64,000 bases of DNA from Candidatus Melainabacteria bacterium. Lineage in GTDB: Bacteria > Cyanobacteriota > Vampirovibrionia > 2-02-FULL-35-15. The stretch is from assembly GCA_016193285.1 (NCBI GenBank), contig JACPSL010000006.1, positions 1 to 64,000 on the forward strand, read 5' to 3'. The notes beneath the pieces were generated by a model. It saw only the letters and a list, made by a program, of their open reading frames with translations, did not search any database and was not told the DNA's origin. Below, piece by piece: positions 1 through 7,600 of this stretch (the first letter of the stretch is position 1; every line of letters begins with the position of its first letter). The translations under genes and the position numbers were made by a program.

Positions 1-70
1 TTATTTTCCAGTAATTCCTCAATATGGTTATTTCAAATGGCCTACAGAAAAATCTATTTTTCAGACCTAA
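1..70 (+). CDS. possible C-terminal end of a gene entering from the left edge
   Basis: Reading from base 2, a frame stays open for 22 codons to a TAA at 68-70 and gives a protein-like tail rich in Pro and aromatic residues, starting YFPVIPQYGYFKWP. No start is visible inside the window. The piece is too short to identify and could be a chance open frame. The following 120 bases up to rpmB show no gene. Confidence 0.3.
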   Translation, partial: YFPVIPQYGYFKWPTEKSIFQT

Positions 71-193
71 AATGCTTTATTTGATCCCAATTCTGCATTC
101 TACGAAAAAAATTAATTGTTAAGTTTTAAACTTGCGTAAATAATGGAATTGAACTTTCGGGTGAATTAGAATGGCTTATAATTCCAAAACTAA

Positions 194-460
194 TTAAGAA
201 GTAAGAGCCAAGATCTTTTTTAAATTCTTTCTAGACCTTTTTTTTAATGGTAAAACAATCCCTGCTCTAATTTCTGGATGTGTCTTTAAGAATGAAGCTG
301 CAACTTTTAGTTTTACTCTTTTACCGTTAACCGTGGTTCTAACTGTTTGTAGATTTACTTGAAACTTTCTTTTAGCTGTTGGATTAAAGTGAGCACGTAA
401 AAAAGAATATCTCATCCCATTTTGAGCTTTTTTCCCTGATAAATCACACTTTCTCGACAT
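194..460 (-). CDS. rpmB: 50S ribosomal protein bL28
   Basis: An 88-residue protein starting MSRKCDLSGKKAQNG, the typical bL28 N-terminus with one Cys near the start, followed by a very basic body (KRKFQVNLQTVR, GKRVKLKV) and a Lys/Arg-rich tail. bL28 is a structural protein of the large ribosomal subunit. It lies 29 bp downstream of rpsR on the same strand, so the two probably form a small ribosomal-protein operon. The length suits the longer bL28 variants. Confidence 0.95.
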   Translation of the reverse strand: MSRKCDLSGKKAQNGMRYSFLRAHFNPTAKRKFQVNLQTVRTTVNGKRVKLKVAASFLKTHPEIRAGIVLPLKKRSRKNLKKILALTS

Positions 461-462
461 AG

Positions 463-490
463 TTTTCTAATTCTCAATTCTCCAATCCTT
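463..490. repeat. degenerate heptamer-like repeat between rpsR and rpmB
   Basis: The spacer contains roughly 7-bp units of the type TTCTAAT, TCTCAAT, TCTCCAA. They resemble other short tandem repeats in this window in unit length but not in sequence. The array is short and imperfect, so it could be chance in AT-rich DNA. Confidence 0.3.
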
Positions 491-714
491 CAACTACCTC
501 CATAACTTATATAAGGTAGCAAGCTCATTTGCCTTGCTCTTTTAATTGCTTTAGTTATTACTTTTTGTTGTTGTGCAGAAAGACCAGTAATTTTTCTTGG
601 CAAAATCCTCCCTCTCTCAGTAATAAACCGTGCCAATGTTCTAACATCCTGAAAGTCTACTTCCTTTACACCACCTTCAAAAATTGATGGGGGTTTTCTT
701 TTATGAAATGTCAT
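490..714 (-). CDS. rpsR: 30S ribosomal protein bS18
   Basis: A 74-residue basic protein with the bS18 core: FQDVRTLARFITERGRILPRKITGLSAQQQKVITKAIKRARQMSLLPY. This covers the conserved R-F-(I/V)-(T/S)-E-x-G-K/R-I-(L)-P-R-(R/K)-x-T-G segment and the final helix with the RAR...LLPY ending. bS18 sits on the platform of the small subunit. It is the first gene of an rpsR-rpmB pair; the usual neighbours rpsF and ssb are absent here. Confidence 0.95.
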   Translation of the reverse strand: MTFHKRKPPSIFEGGVKEVDFQDVRTLARFITERGRILPRKITGLSAQQQKVITKAIKRARQMSLLPYISYGGS

Positions 715-822
715 TTTACTTTTAACTTTATACCTCTTGTTCAGAAGAAACTTTATTTCTGCTAAGGAATCTAGATTACCAGAAAAACATAAAAATGTAC
801 AAGTAAATACGATTCGTAAAGC

Positions 823-1536
823 ATGAAAAAAAAAACTAACTCTTATATTATTATTCTTTTAGTTTTTTATTTAGAATCTACAAATTTTGCATTTTCTGCA
901 TTAGCTAATGAAAACTTTAAAAACGATCTTGGTCTATGGACAGCAATAAATGTAAACGCACCAATAAAAGGTAAACTTGAAAGCAGATTTCAAATCAGTC
1001 CTCGCTGGCTTGATAACACAACTGATTTTAACCAGTTTATACTTCATGCTCTTTTAGGTTACAAATTTAATAACCACCTTTCAATTTTTCAGGGCTATGC
1101 CTGGAATACACTACATATCCCAAATTTTAAAAGAGAACAAAGGCCTTATCAAGAGCTAACAATTTCACATGACGCAAATCAAATTTCTTTTGAACACAGG
1201 TTTCGTCTTGATGAACGTTTTTTACAAGACATTGAAGGTATTTCACTTCGTGCAAGATACAGACTTAAAGGAAGTTATCCAATTGATAAGGCAAAAAAAT
1301 GGTTTTTTGTTTTATTTGATGAAATATTTGTTAATTTGAATTCTCATTTTGATGGTCCACAAGCAGGTCTTGATCAAAATCGTATTTATGCAGGAATAAA
1401 TCATAAATTTAATGAAAACATAAGTGCTGATTTAGGATATCAATTACAACACTTTTATAAAAGATCAGGCACTGATAATTTAAATCATTTTATATTTTTC
1501 TATCTTAATTTTTACCTGCCACCATTTGTTAATTGA
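823..1536 (+). CDS. DUF2490-type outer-membrane beta-barrel protein
   Basis: A 237-residue protein. Residues 1-28 form a signal peptide (KKK start, hydrophobic IIILLVFYLE core, SALAN cleavage region). The rest alternates polar and aromatic residues as amphipathic strands (LESRFQISPRWLDNT, FEHRFRLDERFL, LRARYRLKG) and ends in an aromatic-rich strand, typical of outer-membrane barrels. The W...N...LESRFQ pattern matches the DUF2490 family, whose function is unknown. It stands alone and converges with the radical SAM gene 7 bp away. The fold call is firm, the family less so. Confidence 0.7.
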   Translation: MKKKTNSYIIILLVFYLESTNFAFSALANENFKNDLGLWTAINVNAPIKGKLESRFQISPRWLDNTTDFNQFILHALLGYKFNNHLSIFQGYAWNTLHIPNFKREQRPYQELTISHDANQISFEHRFRLDERFLQDIEGISLRARYRLKGSYPIDKAKKWFFVLFDEIFVNLNSHFDGPQAGLDQNRIYAGINHKFNENISADLGYQLQHFYKRSGTDNLNHFIFFYLNFYLPPFVN

Positions 1537-1543
1537 CTAGTGT

Positions 1544-2347
1544 TCATGCTCCATAAACGGAAAGAATTTTTAAGTTTGTTAATTCTTTTAATTTGTTTTC
1601 AATATTAATTGCTTCTTCTTTTGTTAATTGCTTAAGAGGTTTAATTGGATATTTTATCTTCAAAGCATCTTCACCATGAGCTCCTCTTGTAATAATATCC
1701 CAACCACTTGGATATGGACGTGTTGGAGTATTTAATGCTACTTCATCTGGCTTGATTTCATTTAACAATTTTGCAAGTCCTTCTAATTGATTTTTGTTCT
1801 GCGACACAAACATAGTTTGAATCTGCAATATGGGCACGTCGTGGTTTATATCTTTTTTTAATTTTTTAATACCAGCTAAAATTAAATTTAAATTTATTCC
1901 ACTTGCAGGACGATTTATTATTTGAAGATTTTTTTCATCTTGCGCATCAAGTTTTACAGATATTACATTTGCTTTTAAGAGGTCTTTGCGTACCTTATCA
2001 TCATTTAATAAAGTTCCATTTGTAAGAACTATTATTTTTTTATTTGTAATTTTTTTTATTCCACTAATTACTTCACCTAAATTAAAAGCTAAAGTAGGTT
2101 CTCCGCTTCCACTAAAAGTAATTACAGAAGCATTTTTCCAGTCACTTGACTTAAAATCTTGCAAAACTTTTTTAGTATCAACAAAAAGCTTTCTTTCTAA
2201 AGTAATTTTTTGTATAGATCCAAGCTGACAATAAATACAGTTAAAAGAACATGTGGAAGGATCCATTATTAAATCGATGCCAAGAGATTTTCCTAATCTC
2301 CAGGAATTAACAGGGCCATATACTGATGAGATTTCTGTAATATTCAT
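1544..2347 (-). CDS. radical SAM protein, COG0731/TYW1-like
   Basis: A 267-residue radical SAM enzyme. The 4Fe-4S motif is CSFNCIYCQ (Cys-x3-Cys-x2-Cys) near residues 33-40, followed by the GSGEPTLA segment that contacts SAM and VLTNGTLL. The N-terminal SSVYGPVNSWRLGKSLGIDL is typical of the COG0731 group, stand-alone relatives of the wybutosine enzyme TYW1 that are common in bacteria and have no assigned substrate. It diverges from the BtuF-like gene across a 114-bp spacer holding a palindrome. The precise reaction cannot be read from the sequence. Confidence 0.85.
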   Translation of the reverse strand: MNITEISSVYGPVNSWRLGKSLGIDLIMDPSTCSFNCIYCQLGSIQKITLERKLFVDTKKVLQDFKSSDWKNASVITFSGSGEPTLAFNLGEVISGIKKITNKKIIVLTNGTLLNDDKVRKDLLKANVISVKLDAQDEKNLQIINRPASGINLNLILAGIKKLKKDINHDVPILQIQTMFVSQNKNQLEGLAKLLNEIKPDEVALNTPTRPYPSGWDIITRGAHGEDALKIKYPIKPLKQLTKEEAINIENKLKELTNLKILSVYGA

Positions 2348-2359
2348 TATATTTCTATT

Positions 2360-2388
2360 GTAGAGGATGGTTTTAAATCATTCTCTAC
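2360..2388. repeat. GTAGAG...CTCTAC palindromic element
   Basis: A 29-bp near-perfect inverted repeat: 13-bp arms GTAGAGGATGGTT and AATCATTCTCTAC around TTA. The two mismatches would be G-U pairs in RNA. It lies in the divergent spacer between the radical SAM and BtuF-like genes. A second element with the same GTAGAG/CTCTAC ends lies inside alr at 47452-47481, so this looks like a dispersed repeat family rather than a local terminator; no T-run follows it. Confidence 0.55.
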
Positions 2389-2461
2389 GTATATACTGTT
2401 TACAACCATTTAAAGAATTATACATTTTCTATTTTTTTCGATATCATTAATTTTTATCTAT

Positions 2462-3253
2462 ATGAAAGATCCAAAAATTGTTTCATGTTCACCAGCACAC
2501 AGTGAAATTATATGTCTCTTAGGAAAACAAGATTTAATTGTTGGTAAAACCACATACTGTGATTTTCCAAAAGATTTATTAAAAGAAAAACCTACAATTG
2601 GTTCCTGGATGAAGCTTAATTATGATGCTATTGAAAAATTAAAACCTGATTTAATAATAACTAACAATATTGTTCAAGAAAAAATTGCAGTTAAATTAAA
2701 AGATGCTGGTTTTAATGTTTATCATACAGATCCACTTACACTTAATCAAATATATTCAGACATCCTCGAGATTGGCAAAATTACTAGTGCTAAAAATGAA
2801 GCTGAAAAACTTATAAATAAAATGAAGAGTGAATTAAGCGAAATAGAAAAAGATTCTAAAAAACTTGTCTACAAACAAAGGATTTATGTAGAAGAGTGGC
2901 ATGATCCACCAACAATTTCAGGAAACTGGTTACCAGAAATAGTTAACATTGCTGGTGGGAATTATGGTCTTCTTGAAGCAGGAAAAAGAAGTATACCAAT
3001 AAGCATTGATAAGCTCTTTAGTTATAATCCTGAAAAAATAATTATTTCTTGGTGCGGCTTTGGTGAAAAAGTAGACATCATTCAAGTTTTAAACAGATCA
3101 GGTTGGGATTTATTAAGTGCAATAAAAAATAAAGAGATATTTGTAATTGATGATAGTCTTTTAAACCGTCCTGGTCCTAGAATTGTAGCTGGCACAAAAA
3201 AGATTCAAGAAATTTTATTTAAACAAGCTATAGTTAAGACTTCTAATAAATGA
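2462..3253 (+). CDS. BtuF-like cobalamin/iron-complex binding protein without signal peptide
   Basis: A 263-residue periplasmic-binding-protein fold of the BtuF/FepB (COG0614) class: SCSPAHSEIICLLG at the start, YDAIEKLKPDLIIT in the middle and a C-terminal lobe with PEIVNIAGGNYGLL and IFVIDDSLLNRPGPR. No signal peptide is present; the fold begins at residue 5, so the protein should be cytoplasmic, unlike transport components. Its stop overlaps the RNase J start by 4 bp (ATGA), implying translational coupling. No permease or ATPase lies nearby. The ligand is unknown; cobalamin is a guess from the family. Confidence 0.75.
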   Translation: MKDPKIVSCSPAHSEIICLLGKQDLIVGKTTYCDFPKDLLKEKPTIGSWMKLNYDAIEKLKPDLIITNNIVQEKIAVKLKDAGFNVYHTDPLTLNQIYSDILEIGKITSAKNEAEKLINKMKSELSEIEKDSKKLVYKQRIYVEEWHDPPTISGNWLPEIVNIAGGNYGLLEAGKRSIPISIDKLFSYNPEKIIISWCGFGEKVDIIQVLNRSGWDLLSAIKNKEIFVIDDSLLNRPGPRIVAGTKKIQEILFKQAIVKTSNK

Positions 3254-4944
3254 CAAATTCCAAAGAAACACTTAAAGCAATTCCACTTGGTGGTCATGGA
3301 GAAATCGGGAAAAACTCTTGGGTCTTTGAATACAAGGATGAAATTATTATTGTAAATTTTGGAATGATGTTACCAGGAAACAGCTTAAGTGGCGTAGATT
3401 TAATTTTGCCAAGTACTAATTATCTTATTGAAAATCAAAAAAAAATAAAAGGACTAATCATTACTTCAGGACATGATGATTCTTGTGGTGGTGTTTTTTA
3501 CTTGTTAGAAAAAGTAAAAATCCCCAAAATATGGGGTTCAGAACTTGGGATTGAAGTGATTAAAAATCAATTACTTAAAAATGTAACTTTACCGGAAACT
3601 GAAATTATTAAGCCAAGGAAGGAATTGCAAATTGGAGACTCTTTTACCATAAAACCAATTAGAAACACTTTTTGCTTACCTGATACATATGGATTACTTA
3701 TTCAAACACCACAAGGAAATATTTTATATACTGGTTCATATAAAATAGATCAAACTCCATCCGACAAAGAATTACTTGATTACTTTTCTTATGCTCAAGC
3801 TGGCGAAGATGGAGTTGACTTATTAATAAGTGACTCTACAAACATCGAAAGCTCTGGTTACTCTCAGTCAGAAATTAATATCATAAAACGCTTTGATGAA
3901 ATAATCAAAAACTCAAATTCTAGAATAATAATTGTAGGATATGCAAATAGTTTGTTTAAGTATGAAATAATTTTTAAATTAGCACTAAAACATAATAAAA
4001 AAGTATTACTAAGTGGAGAACATTTAATAAACAAAATACAAGCAGCAATTAAAACTAGCTTTATTAAAGTAGATAAAAATTTATTTATTCAATACAAAGA
4101 CATTGCAAATGTAAAAGACAAAGAATTAATAATTATTATGTCAGGAAAATATGGAGACTTTTTATCTTCATTAATAGAAATTGCAAAAGAAAAACATGAA
4201 CATATAAAACTTAAACCTAAAGACATTGTAGTAATAAGTGCAACAGCACCTCCTGGAACTGCAAGAATTCTTGCACACACTATTGATCAGCTTTATGTAC
4301 AAAAGGTCCAAGTAATAAGTAGCAAAGTCCAAGATGTACATGTATCAAGCCATGCAGCTCAAGAAGAAGCTAAGTTTATGCTAACAATAGCTAAACCTAG
4401 ATCTTTTGTACCATCGCATGGAGAAGAAAGACAATTAGTGACCTATGGCAATATAGCAGAATCAATGGAAGTAAGCCCAAATGATATCCATATTTTAAAA
4501 AATGGTGACATATTAGAGCTAAGAGAACAAGTTGCAAGAGCAAGAGGTAAAATCCAAGCACAATCTATTTATTATAATCAAGCAAAAGGATTAGATATCG
4601 ATGAAAGCACAATGAAAGAAAGACAAACTCTCTCAGAAGAAGGCACAATAACTATTGCTTTAACACTAAATGAAGAAAGAAGTATTATAGCTGGTCCTGA
4701 AATTATTGCAAAGGGATGTTCTTTTGCAAAAGGAAAAGATTGGAGAGCTTTTACACTTGGAACAATTGAACTTATAAAAGACACTATAAAACAAGCTTTA
4801 GAAAGAAATGAAAAAGAGCTTCCAAATTTAAAATCACAAATAAGAGATGTTATAAATAAAACGGTGTTAGAGCTTATTAATAAAAGACCACTTATAAATG
4901 TTTCAATACAAGAAGTCAAAAAAGTTATAAGTCATAAGCTCTAA
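3250..4944 (+). CDS. RNase J family protein with degenerate metal site
   Basis: A 564-residue protein with the full RNase J layout: beta-lactamase part, beta-CASP domain (SDSTN at about 195, HVSSHAAQEE, VPSHGEERQL) and C-terminal domain. RNase J degrades and matures RNA with two metal ions. Here the HxHxDH motif reads S-G-H-D-D-S at residues 73-78, the NHSIPD-type His is absent (NTFCLPD, 139-145), and the TGD motif reads TGS (161-163). Only some ligands (H75, D77, H in SSHA) remain. It is probably inactive or weak, perhaps a J2-like partner of another RNase J elsewhere. Confidence 0.85.
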   Translation: MTNSKETLKAIPLGGHGEIGKNSWVFEYKDEIIIVNFGMMLPGNSLSGVDLILPSTNYLIENQKKIKGLIITSGHDDSCGGVFYLLEKVKIPKIWGSELGIEVIKNQLLKNVTLPETEIIKPRKELQIGDSFTIKPIRNTFCLPDTYGLLIQTPQGNILYTGSYKIDQTPSDKELLDYFSYAQAGEDGVDLLISDSTNIESSGYSQSEINIIKRFDEIIKNSNSRIIIVGYANSLFKYEIIFKLALKHNKKVLLSGEHLINKIQAAIKTSFIKVDKNLFIQYKDIANVKDKELIIIMSGKYGDFLSSLIEIAKEKHEHIKLKPKDIVVISATAPPGTARILAHTIDQLYVQKVQVISSKVQDVHVSSHAAQEEAKFMLTIAKPRSFVPSHGEERQLVTYGNIAESMEVSPNDIHILKNGDILELREQVARARGKIQAQSIYYNQAKGLDIDESTMKERQTLSEEGTITIALTLNEERSIIAGPEIIAKGCSFAKGKDWRAFTLGTIELIKDTIKQALERNEKELPNLKSQIRDVINKTVLELINKRPLINVSIQEVKKVISHKL

Positions 4945-4950
4945 TCATTC

Positions 4951-5394
4951 ATGAAAGATCCATATTTAAAACCAGTAATATTAGGAGCTTTGCTAATAAC
5001 ATTGCTTTCAGTTATTTTTGCATTTGGAATTATTCTTTGGGCTATTGTAGGTGGATATGTAGCAGTAAGACTTGCAAATAAAGCTACCAAAGATATCGTT
5101 TCTACATTTGAAGGGTTATTTATTGGCCTGCTTTCTGGAGTATTAGGAGGTGCTTTTATAGACTTACTAACTGTTATCTCATTTAAAGGAGCAGATAACA
5201 AACTTTTATTAATAAGAACTCTGGAAAGGAGCTGGCCAAAAGATAGAGCAGTACCTAATTTTACTGAATTATTACCTTCAATCTTTTTAACTACTTCTGT
5301 AATAGTTATTATAATTACAATGTTTTTCTCAACTATTGGAGGATATATTGGACTTGTAATTTCTAGAAAGAAAAAGAAAAAATTAGATTTTTAA
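4951..5394 (+). CDS. small membrane protein, unknown
   Basis: A 147-residue hydrophobic protein with three or four likely membrane segments: about 7-37 (VILGALLITLLSVIFAFGII, then a Gly-rich WAIVGGYVAVRLA stretch), 50-75 (LFIGLLSGVLGGAFIDLL) and 115-140 (TSVIVIIITMFF, STIGGYIGLVIS), ending in a Lys-rich cytoplasmic tail RKKKKKLDF. It starts 6 bp after the RNase J stop, so it is probably co-transcribed with it. I recognise no family; the repeated Gly-rich helices resemble small DUF membrane proteins. Confidence 0.6.
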   Translation: MKDPYLKPVILGALLITLLSVIFAFGIILWAIVGGYVAVRLANKATKDIVSTFEGLFIGLLSGVLGGAFIDLLTVISFKGADNKLLLIRTLERSWPKDRAVPNFTELLPSIFLTTSVIVIIITMFFSTIGGYIGLVISRKKKKKLDF

Positions 5395-6042
5395 TTTTCC
5401 ATTCTTTATAACTTTATCTTTTGTTTTTTTATTTTCTAAAAGAACTTCTAATCTTTCTATCTCACCTTTTAATAATCTTTTAATTCTTCCTAATCTAACT
5501 TTTAAAGATTGGGTTTCTAATACTGCTTGTTTTTCCTCACTAGTACAAGTTAAATTAGCTGCAATTAAAAATAATAATTCAGTAGGATCTTCAGGTAATT
5601 TTATTTTTTTTGAAAGTTCTTGATCATATACAGAGTCATATATTTCAAAAGCTTTTGTAGATAATTTCATAACTTCATTTAATGTCTTTTTTACCTGCTC
5701 AGTTATTTGTAATTCAATATCATCATATGGTTCAACAATAGCCTGATAAAATGGCTCTTGCTTAATAAAATTAATTATTTTAAATCTGTTTTTTCCTTCT
5801 GTCAAAATAGTCATAGAACCTTCTTCTAGATTTTCCACATCTACTATTTTTGCTACTGTACCAACTTCCTCACAAATATTTCCATCTAAAAGAACTATAC
5901 CAAGCTGACTAGTGGAGGCTAAACATTTTGAAATCATTTCCTTATAACTATCTTCAAGAATATGCAAAGGTAAATTCATCCCTGGAAATAAAACTACATC
6001 AAGAAGTGGAAGCAAAAATAATTCATAACTTGATTCTGGCAT
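5383..6042 (-). CDS. stand-alone LON substrate-binding domain protein
   Basis: A 219-residue protein starting with the Lon N-terminal domain: LFLLPLLDVVLFPGMNLPLHILEDSYKEMI, then GIVLLDG...EVGTVAKIVDVENLEEGSMTILTEGKNRFKI, and a helical tail ending in a Lys-rich coiled coil. It has neither the AAA+ ATPase nor the protease domain of Lon, so it belongs to the COG2802 stand-alone group, of unknown role, found in Cyanobacteria and others. It overlaps the end of the preceding membrane-protein gene by 12 bp in convergent orientation and follows cmk by 14 bp. Confidence 0.85.
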   Translation of the reverse strand: MPESSYELFLLPLLDVVLFPGMNLPLHILEDSYKEMISKCLASTSQLGIVLLDGNICEEVGTVAKIVDVENLEEGSMTILTEGKNRFKIINFIKQEPFYQAIVEPYDDIELQITEQVKKTLNEVMKLSTKAFEIYDSVYDQELSKKIKLPEDPTELLFLIAANLTCTSEEKQAVLETQSLKVRLGRIKRLLKGEIERLEVLLENKKTKDKVIKNGKLKI

Positions 6043-6056
6043 AAAATAAACTTAGA

Positions 6057-6749
6057 TCAATTAGTATATTTTACCTCAGGTAAGAAAAAATAAATATTTT
6101 GCAAGACTTCATTAATTATTAGATTGCTACTATCAATAACGACTGCATCTTGTGCTTTTAAAAGAGGGGAAATAGACCTGGAACTGTCAAAATTATCTCT
6201 AGATTGAATTTCTTTAAGAAGTGTTTTCATATCTTTATACTCTGATAACTCTTGCAGATCTTTTTGTCTTCGTTTAGCTCTAATGTAAGGTGATGCTGTC
6301 AGATATATTTTTAAGTTTGCATTCTTAAAGACATTACTACCTATATCTCTTCCATCCATAACAATTGGGTTTTGCTTTGCAAAAGCTCTTTGTCTTTTAA
6401 CCATCTCAGTCCTAACAACTTTCTTGCTGGATACCTCACTAACATAATTACTAACTTTACTTGTTCTAATCTGTTTTGAAACATCTCTACCATTTAAAAA
6501 GATTAATTGTTTCCCGTTTTTATCCACAAAGTTGATTTTAATTTTTTTAATGTGCTTACTAAGTCTATCTTTAGATTCATTCAATAATTTTTTTTCTATC
6601 AAGTAAAGAGTTACAGCTCTATACATTGCTCCACTGTCAATATAAAGAAAGCCTAACTTTTCTGCAATTAATTTTGCAACTGTACTTTTACCTGAACCAC
6701 TAGGACCATCTATTGCAATTCTATACATTCTGGATTTCAATGTTATCAA
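6057..6749 (-). CDS. cmk: cytidylate kinase
   Basis: A 230-residue (d)CMP kinase that phosphorylates CMP/dCMP with ATP. The P-loop is IDGPSGSGKSTVAK near residue 13, followed by YIDSGAMYRAVTLYLIE and the family motif MDGRDIGSNVF. The start used here lies 29 bp inside panC; an internal Met (MYRIAIDGPSGSGKS, residue 8) is an alternative start that would still overlap by 8 bp. In Cyanobacteria PanC and Cmk form one bifunctional protein in this same order, so the overlap here looks like the separated or pre-fusion state. Confidence 0.95.
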   Translation of the reverse strand: MITLKSRMYRIAIDGPSGSGKSTVAKLIAEKLGFLYIDSGAMYRAVTLYLIEKKLLNESKDRLSKHIKKIKINFVDKNGKQLIFLNGRDVSKQIRTSKVSNYVSEVSSKKVVRTEMVKRQRAFAKQNPIVMDGRDIGSNVFKNANLKIYLTASPYIRAKRRQKDLQELSEYKDMKTLLKEIQSRDNFDSSRSISPLLKAQDAVVIDSSNLIINEVLQNIYFFLPEVKYTN

Positions 6750-7578
6750 TCAATCTTACATTTCCAACTTTTGCAGCAACAAAAAAATGAAAATCTCTTA
6801 ACTCATAATTATCTTTAATTTTTACCAAGGTATCTTTTTGTCTTGCCTCAAAATACTCAACTTTTATTTTAAGAAATTGTGAAAGAAAAACTAGACTTTC
6901 TAAAACACATTCTTGAACACTAAACATCCCACTTATGAGATTTGCCTTTGCCATTTTAAGTGATTTATATAAATTTGAAGCAATTTCTAATTCATCTTTT
7001 TTTAAATATTTATTTCTTGAACTACATGCAAGCCCGCTTTTTTCTCTTATTGTTGGACATGCTTTAATATTTGTCTTATGTTTATAGTTATGTACAAGCC
7101 ATTTAATAACACAAAGTTGCTGAAAGTCTTTTTTACCAAAATACGCATAATCAGGTTGGATTATATTAAAAAATTTGTTTATAACAGTAGCTACACCATT
7201 AAAATGATTTACTCTTGTCTTACCACATAAGATATTTGTTAACTCAACAGGAGGTGAAATAGTTTCTTCATTAAAATCCATCTCAGGATAAATTTCATTT
7301 ACACTAGGAGCAAAGGCAATATCAACTTTATTTTGTTCACAAATTTTTAAATCACTTTCTAAATCTCTTGGATATTTTTCATAATCTTCATCTGGACCAA
7401 ACTGAAGAGGATTAACAAAAATATATACAATAACTGTTTTGCATTCAGTTTGTGCAGCTTGTATTAGAGAAATATGTCCAGCATGTAATGCTCCCATTGT
7501 AGGCACTAAACCTATTGGCTTCGGCAATTCTAACAATTTATCTTTTATTTCTTTTTTTGTTTTAATTAATATTGTCAT
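6721..7578 (-). CDS. panC: pantothenate synthetase
   Basis: A 285-residue pantoate-beta-alanine ligase making pantothenate for CoA synthesis. Visible motifs are VPTMGALHAGHISLI (HIGH-type nucleotide site), FVNPLQFGPDEDYEKYPRDLESDL, YFGKKDFQQL and ACPTIREKSGLACSSRNKYL. It is the first gene of panC-cmk-LON, overlapping cmk by up to 29 bp. Its start codon is only 22 bp from that of divergent secA, so each promoter must overlap the other gene's control region. No other pantothenate gene is in the window. Confidence 0.95.
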   Translation of the reverse strand: MTILIKTKKEIKDKLLELPKPIGLVPTMGALHAGHISLIQAAQTECKTVIVYIFVNPLQFGPDEDYEKYPRDLESDLKICEQNKVDIAFAPSVNEIYPEMDFNEETISPPVELTNILCGKTRVNHFNGVATVINKFFNIIQPDYAYFGKKDFQQLCVIKWLVHNYKHKTNIKACPTIREKSGLACSSRNKYLKKDELEIASNLYKSLKMAKANLISGMFSVQECVLESLVFLSQFLKIKVEYFEARQKDTLVKIKDNYELRDFHFFVAAKVGNVRLIDNIEIQNV

Positions 7579-7600
7579 ATGATATCGTAATTAGAATAAC

